NCBI GenBank assembly: GCA_946410085.1
Contig: CAMJZA010000003.1
Coordinates: 1 to 64,000, forward strand
DNA length: 64,000 nucleotides
Origin: an uncultured Treponema sp.
GTDB taxonomy: Bacteria > Spirochaetota > Spirochaetia > Treponematales > Treponemataceae
Reading direction: 5' to 3'
In this document: in pieces, positions 9,511 through 17,208 of the stretch
How the letters are laid out: every line of letters begins with the position of its first letter
Numbering within the stretch: position 1 is the stretch's first letter
Translations under genes and position numbers: made by a program
Notes under the pieces: generated by a model
What the model was told of the DNA's origin: nothing
Seen by the model: only the letters and a program-made list of their open reading frames with translations
Database searches by the model: none

Positions 9511-10371
9511 ATGGATTATATTGATTACAGAAAACAACTTGGTATTGACTTCAATGATTCTGAGAAGCAGAAGCTGTTTGTAAAAAGAATTCATACACTA
9601 TTTCTTACAAGATATGAAGTAGAGTTTTGTGAGAATGAAGATATAAAATTCTGTTGTGAGATGGGATTTGAAAGTCTTATTGAGAAACGTGATATGCAAC
9701 ATTTAATACTGTCAAAAAATAATGAACCACTTGGTATGAAACGTTTGTTTTATTATCTTGACTCTTATTCTAAGGACTTTTATGATTATCTGTATGGCAT
9801 TTTAACTTTTCTAAATATCTGTGTTTTTGATTCAGAAATAAAAATCTCTATGTTTAATGCAGTAAAAACGGCTTTAGAAAGTTGTCATATTCAATATGAT
9901 TGTTTTCAGGAAAACGAAAAATATTTTATATTTCCAAAAGGAGCAAAAGAACTTGATAGGGCTTTGGTATCAGAACCATTAGAATGGCTTTCTAACTATC
10001 CAAATTCAAGAAAATCATTCGTAAAAGCATTGGAATTATACTCTAATTCTACTAATAATAATGCAAGTGATGTTGCAGATGCTTTTAGAAAAGCATTAGA
10101 GACTTTCTTTCAAGATTTTTTTGAATTGAAGGATTTAACGATTGAAAAAACATTAGAAAGAAATGTGTATGAAAGATATTTGAAAGAAAAGGAGATTCCT
10201 GGTGAAATCAGGAACAATTTTCGTTCTCTTCTGGATTCATATCGAAATTTTATGAATAATTACGCAAAGCACCATGATAAAACGACAAATAGTATATTAG
10301 AATATATTATGTATCAGACTGGAAATATAATTCGATTATTGATTACTTTGAAGCATTCAGAAGAGAAATGA
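9511..10371 (+). CDS. Abortive-infection-like protein (weak similarity to AbiJ/HEPN-type C-termini)
   Basis: This 286-aa protein has no signal peptide or membrane segment. The C-terminal half (about 165-286) resembles domains at the end of abortive-infection proteins: EWLSNYPNSRKSFVKALELY, SDVADAFRKALETFFQDFF, then a helix ending RNFMNNYAKHHD and a final ILEYIMYQTGNIIRLLI. The Arg/His pair in RNFMNNYAKHH recalls HEPN ribonuclease motifs (R-x4-6-H), but the spacing is not canonical. The N-terminal half is not recognised. It starts 68 bp after the helicase gene in the same direction and base composition, so it probably belongs to the same unit as a possible effector. Function is inferred from position and weak similarity. 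Confidence 0.5.
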   Translation: MDYIDYRKQLGIDFNDSEKQKLFVKRIHTLFLTRYEVEFCENEDIKFCCEMGFESLIEKRDMQHLILSKNNEPLGMKRLFYYLDSYSKDFYDYLYGILTFLNICVFDSEIKISMFNAVKTALESCHIQYDCFQENEKYFIFPKGAKELDRALVSEPLEWLSNYPNSRKSFVKALELYSNSTNNNASDVADAFRKALETFFQDFFELKDLTIEKTLERNVYERYLKEKEIPGEIRNNFRSLLDSYRNFMNNYAKHHDKTTNSILEYIMYQTGNIIRLLITLKHSEEK

Positions 10372-10488
10372 TACTTTAGGATCTATGTTTGTTCAACAAA
10401 AAACTGTGTGGTTGAGTTTTTGATTTAGGAGAAGTTGAAAACTTAAGAAACATTGGAATAATAAGGAAATCTTTGACTGGAAGAAAAA

Positions 10489-10692
10489 ATGAGTAACATA
10501 CATATCAATTCAATAAATATCGACACCTACAGGGGAATCAGAAAGCTCAAGCTGGAAGGGTTTATGAGAGTCAATATCCTTACAGGGGACGACAACTGTG
10601 GTAAAACGAGTGTTCTTGAACTGCTGAATATGCTCATAAACCAAACGGATGTGCAGGTATGGCAGTCGGTTATATGGAGGTCCTCATGTTAG
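10489..10692 (+). pseudogene. Truncated OLD-type AAA ATPase (N-terminal stub)
   Basis: This 67-codon frame starts like an OLD-family or RecF-like ATPase (INSINIDTYRGIRKLKLEGF) and contains a Walker A P-loop (GDDNCGKTSVLELL). Similarity fades about ten residues before its stop, exactly where the next gene's ribosome-binding site begins (GGAGG at about 10677). The other ~300 or more residues expected for the family are missing. OLD ATPases are often effectors in defence systems, so this is probably the relic of another defence gene cut by insertion of the AlbA_2 gene. Confidence 0.75.
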
Positions 10693-12296
10693 ACCTGCAA
10701 TCACTTCTTTCCTCTCGTTCTGAAAATGAAGTTCTTGAATTCAAGGAAGCAAAGAACAGCTTTGACATCGACAAGCTTGGTAAGTATTTTTCTGCACTGA
10801 GCAACGAAGCGAATCTTGCAGGCAAGGACAAGGCATATCTGCTTTTCGGTGTAAAGGATGACAGGACTATCGTCGGAACGAATATTTCTGATTCGACGGT
10901 CAACGAGTTTAAACGGGAAATTTCCAAAAATACGTCGCCGACCATTTCTTTTCTTGATGTCGAACGGATTCAGACGGCTGACGGCGATGTACTTTGCTGT
11001 GTGATTCCTGCCGCCCCGCACGGAGTTCCGATTGCATGGAAGGATTTGTATTACGGCAGGGCGGGAGAGAGCCTTGGCGGATTGAACCTTGATGAGATTC
11101 AGCGGATTCTGAATCAGACCCGATACAGTGACTGGAGCGCACAGATTGTTCCGAATGCGACGATAGGACACCTCTCTCCAAAAGCGATTAAACTTGCACG
11201 GACGATGTACGCCGAAAAGAATCCCCGGTTGGCGGGCGATATTGAACGCTGGGATGACCAGACCTTCTTGAACAATGCACGGCTTACCCGAGAGGGAAAG
11301 ATAACCAATGCGACGGTTCTTCTTTTAGGAAAGCGGGAGTCAGAAGATTTGATTCTTCCTGCCCTCAGTCAGATTACCTGGATTCTGAAGGACCGTGATG
11401 GTGTTGTGAAGGATTACGAGCACTTCTTCTGCCCGCTGATTGTTTCAGCTGAACAGGTACAGCAGAAAATCAGGAATCTCACATACCGCTATATGACGGG
11501 TGTCTCAATTTTCCCGAAGGAGACTTTGCAGTATGACCCTTATATCATTCGCGAGGCTTTGAATAATTGCATTGCCCATCAGGACTACACGAGGGCTGGA
11601 AGAATCACGGTACAGGAGCATGAGGATGACTATCTGATTTTCTGTAATTGCGGTGATTTCATTCCGGGAAGCATCGAGAATGTACTGAAGGCAGAATATT
11701 CTGCGAGCAATTATCGCAATCCGTTCCTTGCAACCGCTATGGTGAATCTGAATATGATAGATACGGTTGGCAGCGGAATCCTCAAGATGTTCCTTGCCCA
11801 GAAAATGCGTTGCTTTCCGCTCCCGGATTATGACTTCTCCAATCACGAAGTTCGCATGAAGCTGTACGGCAAGATTCTTGACGCACAGTATACAAAAAGA
11901 CTTCTTGATGAAGATTTAACGCTCCCGGAAGTACTTGTACTGGACAGGAAGCAGAAAGAAACATATGTGAACGCAGGAGCAAAATTTGACGTTACTGTAC
12001 AAAGCTTCGTTGATGACGGTAATGCCACGGTAGATGGGACTATGCCCAATAAACTGCCCAATAAACTGCCCAATAAACTGCCCAATAAACTGTCGGAAAA
12101 TACCCGAAAAACATATCATGCAATAGCCGAAAACCCGGCAGCGACCATCCGGCAGTTGTCTTCCCAACTTGGATTTTCAGAACGCACAATAAAAAGTCAT
12201 CAATCCCTGCTAAAAGAGGCTGGACTTATACAATATGTTGGTTCCAGGAAAGACGGCTACTGGAAAATTCTGGAAACGGAGGCTGACGGGAGCTGA
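10686..12296 (+). CDS. AlbA_2/Schlafen-type ATP-binding protein with winged helix
   Basis: This is the intact member of a family that is broken at both window ends. The start is the ATG at 10686 behind GGAGG, giving 536 aa. Order: AlbA_2 domain (residues 1-150; NEVLEFKEAKNSF, then GKDKAYLLFGVKDD, then YYGRAGESLGGLNLDEI), an HATPase_c_4-like region (REALNNCIAHQDY; DTVGSGILKMF), a linker with four LPNK-type repeats (12045-12092), and a winged-helix domain (IRQLSSQLGFSERTIKSHQSLL) ending YVGSRKDGYWKIL. The family is often called putative transcriptional regulators or RecG-like; some members take part in phage defence. It lies just 23 bp upstream of repeat copy B, and its broken relative lies upstream of copy A, which suggests a linked unit. 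Confidence 0.85.
   Translation: MLDLQSLLSSRSENEVLEFKEAKNSFDIDKLGKYFSALSNEANLAGKDKAYLLFGVKDDRTIVGTNISDSTVNEFKREISKNTSPTISFLDVERIQTADGDVLCCVIPAAPHGVPIAWKDLYYGRAGESLGGLNLDEIQRILNQTRYSDWSAQIVPNATIGHLSPKAIKLARTMYAEKNPRLAGDIERWDDQTFLNNARLTREGKITNATVLLLGKRESEDLILPALSQITWILKDRDGVVKDYEHFFCPLIVSAEQVQQKIRNLTYRYMTGVSIFPKETLQYDPYIIREALNNCIAHQDYTRAGRITVQEHEDDYLIFCNCGDFIPGSIENVLKAEYSASNYRNPFLATAMVNLNMIDTVGSGILKMFLAQKMRCFPLPDYDFSNHEVRMKLYGKILDAQYTKRLLDEDLTLPEVLVLDRKQKETYVNAGAKFDVTVQSFVDDGNATVDGTMPNKLPNKLPNKLPNKLSENTRKTYHAIAENPAATIRQLSSQLGFSERTIKSHQSLLKEAGLIQYVGSRKDGYWKILETEADGS
12045..12092 (+). repeat. 12-bp tandem repeat (4 units) encoding PNKL linker
   Basis: Four perfect in-frame units (CCCAATAAACTG) encode (PNKL)4 between the ATPase half and the winged helix. 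Slippage by one unit would change linker length without breaking the frame. Confidence 0.9.
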
Positions 12297-12319
12297 AGGC
12301 GAAGCAATCCCGGTCCGCC

Positions 12320-13224
12320 TGTCTGAATTCTTGTAGTTAAAATACTACAAACCGGCTGCTGTTTTTCCTGCTATCCTTCGGGGCACAAGGTCGTTGACCT
12401 TATACCGATTCTCAAGCCTGTATGTCAGGCTGGGTGCTGTCTCCCGTAAAAAAGACAGAAGGATAGTATATGACAAACATCAACAGTAAGCGCGAGACGA
12501 ACTTCGCCGTGACCCTGAGCCCGTGCCAGTTCAGGGACCACACCTACGTTGCGCGCGTTCCCCGGCGGACGGTTACGACAGACCAGCTGCTGGACCTCGT
12601 TTCTGCCCACAATCAGGGAATTGACCGCTACCAGGTGGGACATGCGATGGAACTGCTCAAGAAGGAAATCCTTGAGCAGGCGGAACTGGGATTCGCCGTG
12701 GACATCATGGAAATCTGCAAGCTCTATGTTGCACCGATTTCTTCCGTGAAGACGCTCACGCCGGAGTCAGAATCCGTTTCCGGATTTGAAGCCCGCTTTG
12801 CCGTGAACAGGCAGCTCAAGAAACGGCTCCTGGGTGTTACGGCAACGGTCACCGCAGTGGTGGATTCTGCCCCGCAGCTTTCGCAGATTGTGAACCCCGT
12901 GAACGAAACAGAGGAAGGGGTTCTTGACGCAACCTTCAGCGCACGGATACGGGGCCACAAGCTCAAGGTCGGCGGAGAGGCAGGCGGCATCTTCTTTGTT
13001 CCTGTCACTGGAAGCGGTGAAGCAAATCCGGACGAGACAAGCTGGATCAAGGTTCCCGATGACTATGTAACGAAGAACACTGACGGCCTGCTGGAATTCC
13101 ACCTTCCGCGGACGCTCGAAACCGGCAGTGAATACTTTATTGCCGTACGGACTGCGGTCCGCGGCAATAAGGAACTGAAAAACCCGGTAACCGGCTTCAG
13201 TAAAATTCCCGTTACGATCCGCTA
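12320..13224 (+). repeat. Long direct repeat, copy B (leader plus DUF4469 gene)
   Basis: This is the second copy of the ~905 bp repeat and begins 24 bp after the AlbA_2 gene. Flanking sequence differs completely from copy A on both sides (left ...CGGTCCGCC versus ...GATTCAAA; right GGCGCCAGG versus CGTCTGTCA), so the match ends are sharp. Confidence 0.9.
12331..12469 (+). promoter_or_regulatory. Structured 5' leader with sequestered Shine-Dalgarno, copy B
   Basis: It has the same palindrome (12331-12350) and multibranch leader as copy A. The only difference (12339, T to A) falls in the palindrome loop, so every stem is kept. The closing stem again pairs with the ribosome-binding site of the gene at 12470. 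Confidence 0.6.
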
Positions 13225-13225
13225 G
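12470..13225 (+). CDS. HU-like DNA-binding domain protein with DUF4469, copy B
   Basis: This 251-aa protein is identical to the product of 1829-2584 except for one residue near the C-terminus (Val for Leu). The HU-like N-terminal domain and DUF4469 C-terminal domain are as described there. The stop is followed by a strong GC hairpin and T-run, so it is probably monocistronic from a promoter in the repeat or upstream. Near identity between two copies 10.6 kb apart implies recent duplication or ongoing gene conversion. Confidence 0.8.
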   Translation: MTNINSKRETNFAVTLSPCQFRDHTYVARVPRRTVTTDQLLDLVSAHNQGIDRYQVGHAMELLKKEILEQAELGFAVDIMEICKLYVAPISSVKTLTPESESVSGFEARFAVNRQLKKRLLGVTATVTAVVDSAPQLSQIVNPVNETEEGVLDATFSARIRGHKLKVGGEAGGIFFVPVTGSGEANPDETSWIKVPDDYVTKNTDGLLEFHLPRTLETGSEYFIAVRTAVRGNKELKNPVTGFSKIPVTIR

Positions 13226-13244
13226 GCGCCAGGCGCTTGGTGCC

Positions 13245-13300
13245 CCGGCCTGTCCGCATTGTGTGGGCGGGCCGGTAAGCGTCTGGCAGTTTTTTTAGGT
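13245..13300 (+). terminator. Probable terminator after DUF4469 copy B
   Basis: CCGGCC (13245-13250) pairs with GGCCGG (13270-13275), with GTCC/GGGC-type pairs inside. A seven-T run follows ~15 nt later (13290-13296). The distance from stem to T-run is longer than usual. Confidence 0.5.
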
Positions 13301-13383
13301 GTCGCCCAGCGGCTTGTTCGTTGCCCTTTCTGCGCCCTCAAATGCCGCCTCAACGCCCGCTGAAAAATTGTTTTGATTTTCCC

Positions 13384-13414
13384 TTGACCTGGCCGGAAGG
13401 GCCGGGTTTAGTAT
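13384..13414 (+). promoter_or_regulatory. Candidate sigma-70 promoter for creatininase operon
   Basis: TTGACC (13384-13389), then 17 nt, then TTTAGT (13407-13412), or TAGTAT two bases further on. This leaves a leader of about 115 nt before the start at 13532. Confidence 0.45.
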
Positions 13415-13531
13415 ATGGCTCAGGTTTGCAGGCGATATGCAAACGATACGCAGCCGGCAGGCGGACAGCCGCGGCAGATGTCCCGCGCTTTTGTCGCAGG
13501 AGACGCTCTCAGGCTGCTGCAGGAGGAAACA

Positions 13532-14413
13532 ATGAAGGACCTGAGCCTATTGACATGGAAGGAGATTAAGTCGCTCGATAAGGAAAAGAGCATCGTGTTT
13601 GTCGTGCTTGCTCCGATCGAAGAGCACGGCCTGTGCCTGCCGCTTGCGACGGATCTGCTGGAGGGACTGCACTGGAGCAGGGGCGCCATGGCCCGTGTGG
13701 AAGCCGCCCTGGATGCCGAATGCTGCTACCTGCCGCCGTTTCCGGTTGCAGCCGCCTCGGTCACCGGCTTCTACGGTTCGATCCATTTTACGATGAAGAC
13801 CACGTATGACGTTGCCCGGGGCATTCTTGAAAGCTTGTGCTGCATGGATTTCATGCACATCATCGTCATCGCATCCCATGCGGACCCCCAGCACCAGATT
13901 GCCGTCGAAAAGGCCGTGCGGAAGGTAAACCGCAGGTATGGAACCCGTGCAATGGCTCCGATGGGGCCGATATTCATGGGAGCGGGTGTTGCACAGGCAG
14001 AGCCGGTCCGGCGTATGCAGCAGGAACATGCGGATGACTATCATGCAGGCTGGGTCGAAACTTCATGCATGCTGGACATTGACCGCAGCAGCGTTCGGGA
14101 CGGCTACCGGCAGCTGCCCGATTCAGAGATTTTCGGCAGGGATATGATCTTCAGGAAAAGGCAGGAGCAGGCGATGGGGGTATACGGGCACATCGGCTCC
14201 CCGCAATACGCAACGGCGGAACTGGGAAAGCTGCTGAACGAAAACTGCATTGCTTCCCTCTGTGAAGCGGTGGTATGCTTTTATAAGCGGAGCGGCTATC
14301 AAAGGTATGCGAAGTATCCGCTGTACGCAATCCTTCCGCTCCATATCGGCTTTCTGGGCATGGCCGGAAAGGTACGGCGGAGGAGTCCGGAAAAAAGGAG
14401 GCAGGGAGCATGA
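13532..14413 (+). CDS. Creatininase-family amidohydrolase (divergent)
   Basis: The start is the ATG at 13532 behind AGGAGGAAACA; upstream in-frame codons do not look like protein. The product is 293 aa, close to the family's usual 240-270 plus a basic tail. The first metal-binding block is present (APIEEHGLCLPLATD), and HAGWVETSCML matches the family's HAGExETSxML with Trp in place of Glu. The normal Asn-Gly-His-Gly-Gly-Asn block is replaced by IASHADPQHQIAVE, keeping one His. Family members hydrolyse cyclic amides such as creatinine or formamides made in riboflavin/F420 or mycofactocin pathways; the substrate here is unknown. It overlaps the MerR gene by 4 bp (ATGA), so the two are co-transcribed. 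Confidence 0.75.
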   Translation: MKDLSLLTWKEIKSLDKEKSIVFVVLAPIEEHGLCLPLATDLLEGLHWSRGAMARVEAALDAECCYLPPFPVAAASVTGFYGSIHFTMKTTYDVARGILESLCCMDFMHIIVIASHADPQHQIAVEKAVRKVNRRYGTRAMAPMGPIFMGAGVAQAEPVRRMQQEHADDYHAGWVETSCMLDIDRSSVRDGYRQLPDSEIFGRDMIFRKRQEQAMGVYGHIGSPQYATAELGKLLNENCIASLCEAVVCFYKRSGYQRYAKYPLYAILPLHIGFLGMAGKVRRRSPEKRRQGA

Positions 14414-15327
14414 TGTATTCACGGGGTCAGTTTGCCGTCATGGGCAAAGTGGGGCGGAAGGCACTCCGCCTGTATCACGAAGAAGGGCTGCTTGTTCCCG
14501 CGCATACAAACGAGGCGAACGGCTATCATTATTATGCGGAAGAACAGCTTGCCGTCCTTGCGCGGATAAAACGGCTCAGGGCCATCGGCCTTTCCCTCTT
14601 TGAAATCAGGCAGGTGCTCGACGGGAATGCCAGCGAGGACAGGCTCGTGAAAGGCAGGATACGGGAGATGCGTGCGCAGCTTGCGTCGGTCAGGGAACTG
14701 GCTTCGCAGGAAGACTTCCCTGCCGGTTCTGCAGACGGAAAAAGAGCGGGTGCCATTCCCGACATGCAGCGCTTTGAACGGAAATGCTGCCTGTTCATCG
14801 ATGAAAACGTCGAAAAAGAAGACCTCGGCATGTCGGTCGGCAGGCTGCATGAAAAGGCGGCCCGGGAAGGCCTGCGCGTGCAGGGAAGCCATTTTGTCAT
14901 CTATACCGGGCTGGCGGACGAAAACGCCTTTTCCATGCGGACCTGCCTGCCGGTGAGCGCCGGAACTGGAGGGGCAGACAGGGATGGTGACGGTGATACT
15001 GCCGGCGCTCGTGGCAACAGCGGTGGAACTGGTGGAACTGGAGGGGCTGCCGGGGACGGCACTATTGAAGTTGACGGCAGGGGAGATGCCGCCGGTGCCG
15101 CTGGAACCGGTGCTGTTGCTGGAGACGGCATTACCGACGTCTGTGAGGAATGTTGCCTGCACCTGAACTTTCGGGGCGGCTTTTCAAGAACGGGGGAAGC
15201 CCATCGGATCATCAGGCACTATGCGGAAGGACAGGGCATTGCCCTTGCGGACAGCGTCGTAGAAGTCTACAACCGGGATATGTCGGTGGACGTGTACTGG
15301 CCGCTGAAGGCCGCCCCTGAAGCCTGA
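14410..15327 (+). CDS. MerR-family transcriptional regulator with low-complexity insert
   Basis: This 305-aa protein has an N-terminal MerR HTH and wing (YSRGQFAVMGKVGRKALRLY, then NGYHYYAEEQLAVLARIKRL, ~1-70), the MerR dimerisation helix, and a C-terminal effector-binding domain that resumes in the last ~60 residues (IRHYAEGQGIALADSVVEVY, then DVYWPLK). Residues about 185-245 are a Gly/Ala/Thr-rich insert (GGTGGTGGAAGDG style) that splits the effector domain. It overlaps the creatininase gene by 4 bp and may regulate it or a transporter in response to a small molecule. The insert is one of several of this kind in the window. Confidence 0.8.
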   Translation: MMYSRGQFAVMGKVGRKALRLYHEEGLLVPAHTNEANGYHYYAEEQLAVLARIKRLRAIGLSLFEIRQVLDGNASEDRLVKGRIREMRAQLASVRELASQEDFPAGSADGKRAGAIPDMQRFERKCCLFIDENVEKEDLGMSVGRLHEKAAREGLRVQGSHFVIYTGLADENAFSMRTCLPVSAGTGGADRDGDGDTAGARGNSGGTGGTGGAAGDGTIEVDGRGDAAGAAGTGAVAGDGITDVCEECCLHLNFRGGFSRTGEAHRIIRHYAEGQGIALADSVVEVYNRDMSVDVYWPLKAAPEA

Positions 15328-15387
15328 GCGGCGGAATCCTGTTTCCTGTCCTGCCGCAGAAGACCGGCCAGCGGAACCTTGCCGGAA

Positions 15388-15900
15388 CTACAGTACCCGT
15401 ATCTGGCAGAGCTTCATCGCGGCAAGGGCGGTCGCGTGGCTTTCCGGCGTGACGCAGGCACAGCAGGAGGAATCCGCCGTAATCGGAACTTCCGGTAGTT
15501 TTGCCTTGAGGATGAAGGCGTTGCTGATGACGCAGATGCCGGTGCACAGGCCGACGAGCTCTATGTCCGTCAGCCCGTCCAGCGTTGCCGCGAAGTCGGC
15601 AAGTGCCAGGGAGCCGAACGAGGGTTTGTCAAAAATCTGGCTGTCTCCGACCGGAAGTTTGTCCGAAATCTGCCAGCCCTGCGTTCCTTCGACGTAGTGG
15701 ACGACGGGAAGGTTCTTCCCCTCCTGCGTTTCAAGATAGTTCTGCTGATGCGTGTCGCGCGTAAACACGACCATATCGCCCGCAGCCCGGGCGCGGGCAA
15801 TCTTTGCCGCAACGGCGGGGACGATGGCGGCCGCCTCTTTTGTTCCCAGCGCGCCGTCAATAAAATCATTCTGCATGTCAATGACGATGAGCAGTTTCAT
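15388..15900 (-). CDS. Nicotinamidase/isochorismatase-family hydrolase
   Basis: The start is at 15900, behind AGGAGG, giving 170 aa; extensions further upstream do not resemble the family. Catalytic triad: Asp in LIVIDMQNDF (residue 8), Lys in FDKPSFGSL, Cys in LVGLCTGICVISNA. The stretch DSSCCACVTPESHATAL matches the nicotinamidase signature (canonical DACxGVTPESH). It probably deamidates nicotinamide or a related amide for NAD salvage, although the metal-site histidines of classical PncA are only partly visible (FTRDTH present). The gene stands alone and convergent with the MerR operon. A fragment nearly identical to its 3' end lies at 2631-2740. Confidence 0.8.
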   Translation of the reverse strand: MKLLIVIDMQNDFIDGALGTKEAAAIVPAVAAKIARARAAGDMVVFTRDTHQQNYLETQEGKNLPVVHYVEGTQGWQISDKLPVGDSQIFDKPSFGSLALADFAATLDGLTDIELVGLCTGICVISNAFILKAKLPEVPITADSSCCACVTPESHATALAAMKLCQIRVL

Positions 15901-15974
15901 CCTGTGCCTCCTGTCCGGTCGAGTATACACTATTTTGCAAAAGAGTACAGCCGTGTGCCGCGTCCGGGCTCGCA

Positions 15975-16003
15975 TTGCCTAGAAGCGCGTTCTGTGCTAC
16001 TAT
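15975..16003 (+). promoter_or_regulatory. Promoter placed for a leaderless mRNA
   Basis: TTGCCT (15975-15980), 17 nt, TACTAT (15998-16003), then only 8 nt to the ATG at 16012. Transcription should start at or within a base or two of the start codon. Confidence 0.55.
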
Positions 16004-16011
16004 CATCTGAT

Positions 16012-17208
16012 ATGGATCGTGCTTACTATACGCCGGACTTTTTCAGGAATGATGCGCTCCGCGCCATTGACGCAAAGTTCGAGGCCCAGAAAATCGCCTT
16101 TTCCCCGCTGACCTTCCAGGCCGTCCGCGCCCTGCTGGAACTGGGCCTGCTGCGGGCGGTGGAAGAGGCCGGTGACGGGGGCATTTCCCCGGCGGACCTG
16201 GCGGAACGGACGGGTGTTTCGTCCTACGGGGTTGCGGTGCTCTGCGAGATGGCGCTCGGGATGGGCGTCCTGAAGCTCGCCCCTGCCGGGACCGAGACAG
16301 CCCCCGCCGCTCCGGTGCGCGATTCCAGTTCGACCGGCGGTACGCCCCCTAATCCGCCCGTCCCCGCAGAAACCACTTCCGCCGGGGAGGAGCGCTACGT
16401 CCTGGGCAAGACGGGCTGGATGCTCCTTGAAGACGACCTGACCCGCGTCAATTTCAATTTCGTAAACGACATCTGCTACAAGGGCGCCTTTGACCTCGTT
16501 GATTCCGTCAGGAACGGCAGGCCGGAAGGGCTCAGGCAGTTTGCCGGTCAGTGGACGACGATTTACGAGGCCCTGTCCAGCCTGCCTGCGCGCGAAAAGA
16601 AATCCTGGTTCGACTTTGACCACTTTTATTCCGACATCGCCTTTCCCGAGGCCCTGCCGATCGTCTTTGCCTCCCGCCCCCGCTCCATCGTGGACATCGG
16701 CGGTAATACGGCAAAGTGGGCCGTCGCCTGCTGCCGCTACGACCCGGACGTGCGGGTGACCATCGTGGACCTGCCGGGGCAGACTGCCGTGGCGGAACGG
16801 AATGCGGCGGAGGCAGGCTTTGCGGACCGCATTGCGACGCGCCCGGGCAACATCCTTGACGCCGCTACCGCCCTGCCCGAATCCCCCGATGCGGTATGGA
16901 TGAGCCAGTTCCTGGACTGCTTTTCGCTTGCGCAGGTGACGAAAATCCTGCGGAAGGTCCATGAGTACGCCGGGCCGCAGACGGACGTCTACGTGCTTGA
17001 ACCCCTCTGGGACCGGCAGCGCTTCGTCGGGGAATCCTATGCCCTGCAGGCAACTTCCCTCTACTTTACCTGCATGGCGAACGGCAACAGCAAGATGTAC
17101 CGCTACGGCGAGCTCGTGCAGGCGGTCGAGGCGGCGGGCTTCAGCCTGCGCACGGCCCACCACAACCTGGGGTCCAACAGCTATTCCCTGCTGGTGTTCC
17201 GCAAATGA
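16012..17208 (+). CDS. SAM-dependent O-methyltransferase (family 2 type)
   Basis: This 398-aa protein has an N-terminal winged-helix dimerisation domain (~30-90; LTFQAVRALLELGLL, then LAERTGVSSYGVAVLCEMAL), a Pro/Thr/Ser-rich insert (~90-122), and a C-terminal Rossmann methyltransferase with SAM motif SIVDIGGNTAKWAVACC and DLPGQ. The pattern is that of polyketide O-methyltransferases. It overlaps the next gene by 4 bp and heads a three-gene set matching one end of aryl-polyene-type clusters, where the methyltransferase acts on the aryl head group; that role is inferred. No ribosome-binding site is visible, in keeping with the promoter just upstream. Confidence 0.75.
   Translation: MDRAYYTPDFFRNDALRAIDAKFEAQKIAFSPLTFQAVRALLELGLLRAVEEAGDGGISPADLAERTGVSSYGVAVLCEMALGMGVLKLAPAGTETAPAAPVRDSSSTGGTPPNPPVPAETTSAGEERYVLGKTGWMLLEDDLTRVNFNFVNDICYKGAFDLVDSVRNGRPEGLRQFAGQWTTIYEALSSLPAREKKSWFDFDHFYSDIAFPEALPIVFASRPRSIVDIGGNTAKWAVACCRYDPDVRVTIVDLPGQTAVAERNAAEAGFADRIATRPGNILDAATALPESPDAVWMSQFLDCFSLAQVTKILRKVHEYAGPQTDVYVLEPLWDRQRFVGESYALQATSLYFTCMANGNSKMYRYGELVQAVEAAGFSLRTAHHNLGSNSYSLLVFRK

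Noticed and set aside
1679-13224. Classical composite transposon with IS ends
   Set aside because: The flanking repeats carry no transposase and no terminal inverted repeats, so homologous recombination is the simpler model.
13415-13531. 39-codon N-terminal extension of the creatininase-family protein
   Set aside because: The extension is not protein-like, lies next to the promoter, and a strong AGGAGG precedes the ATG at 13532.
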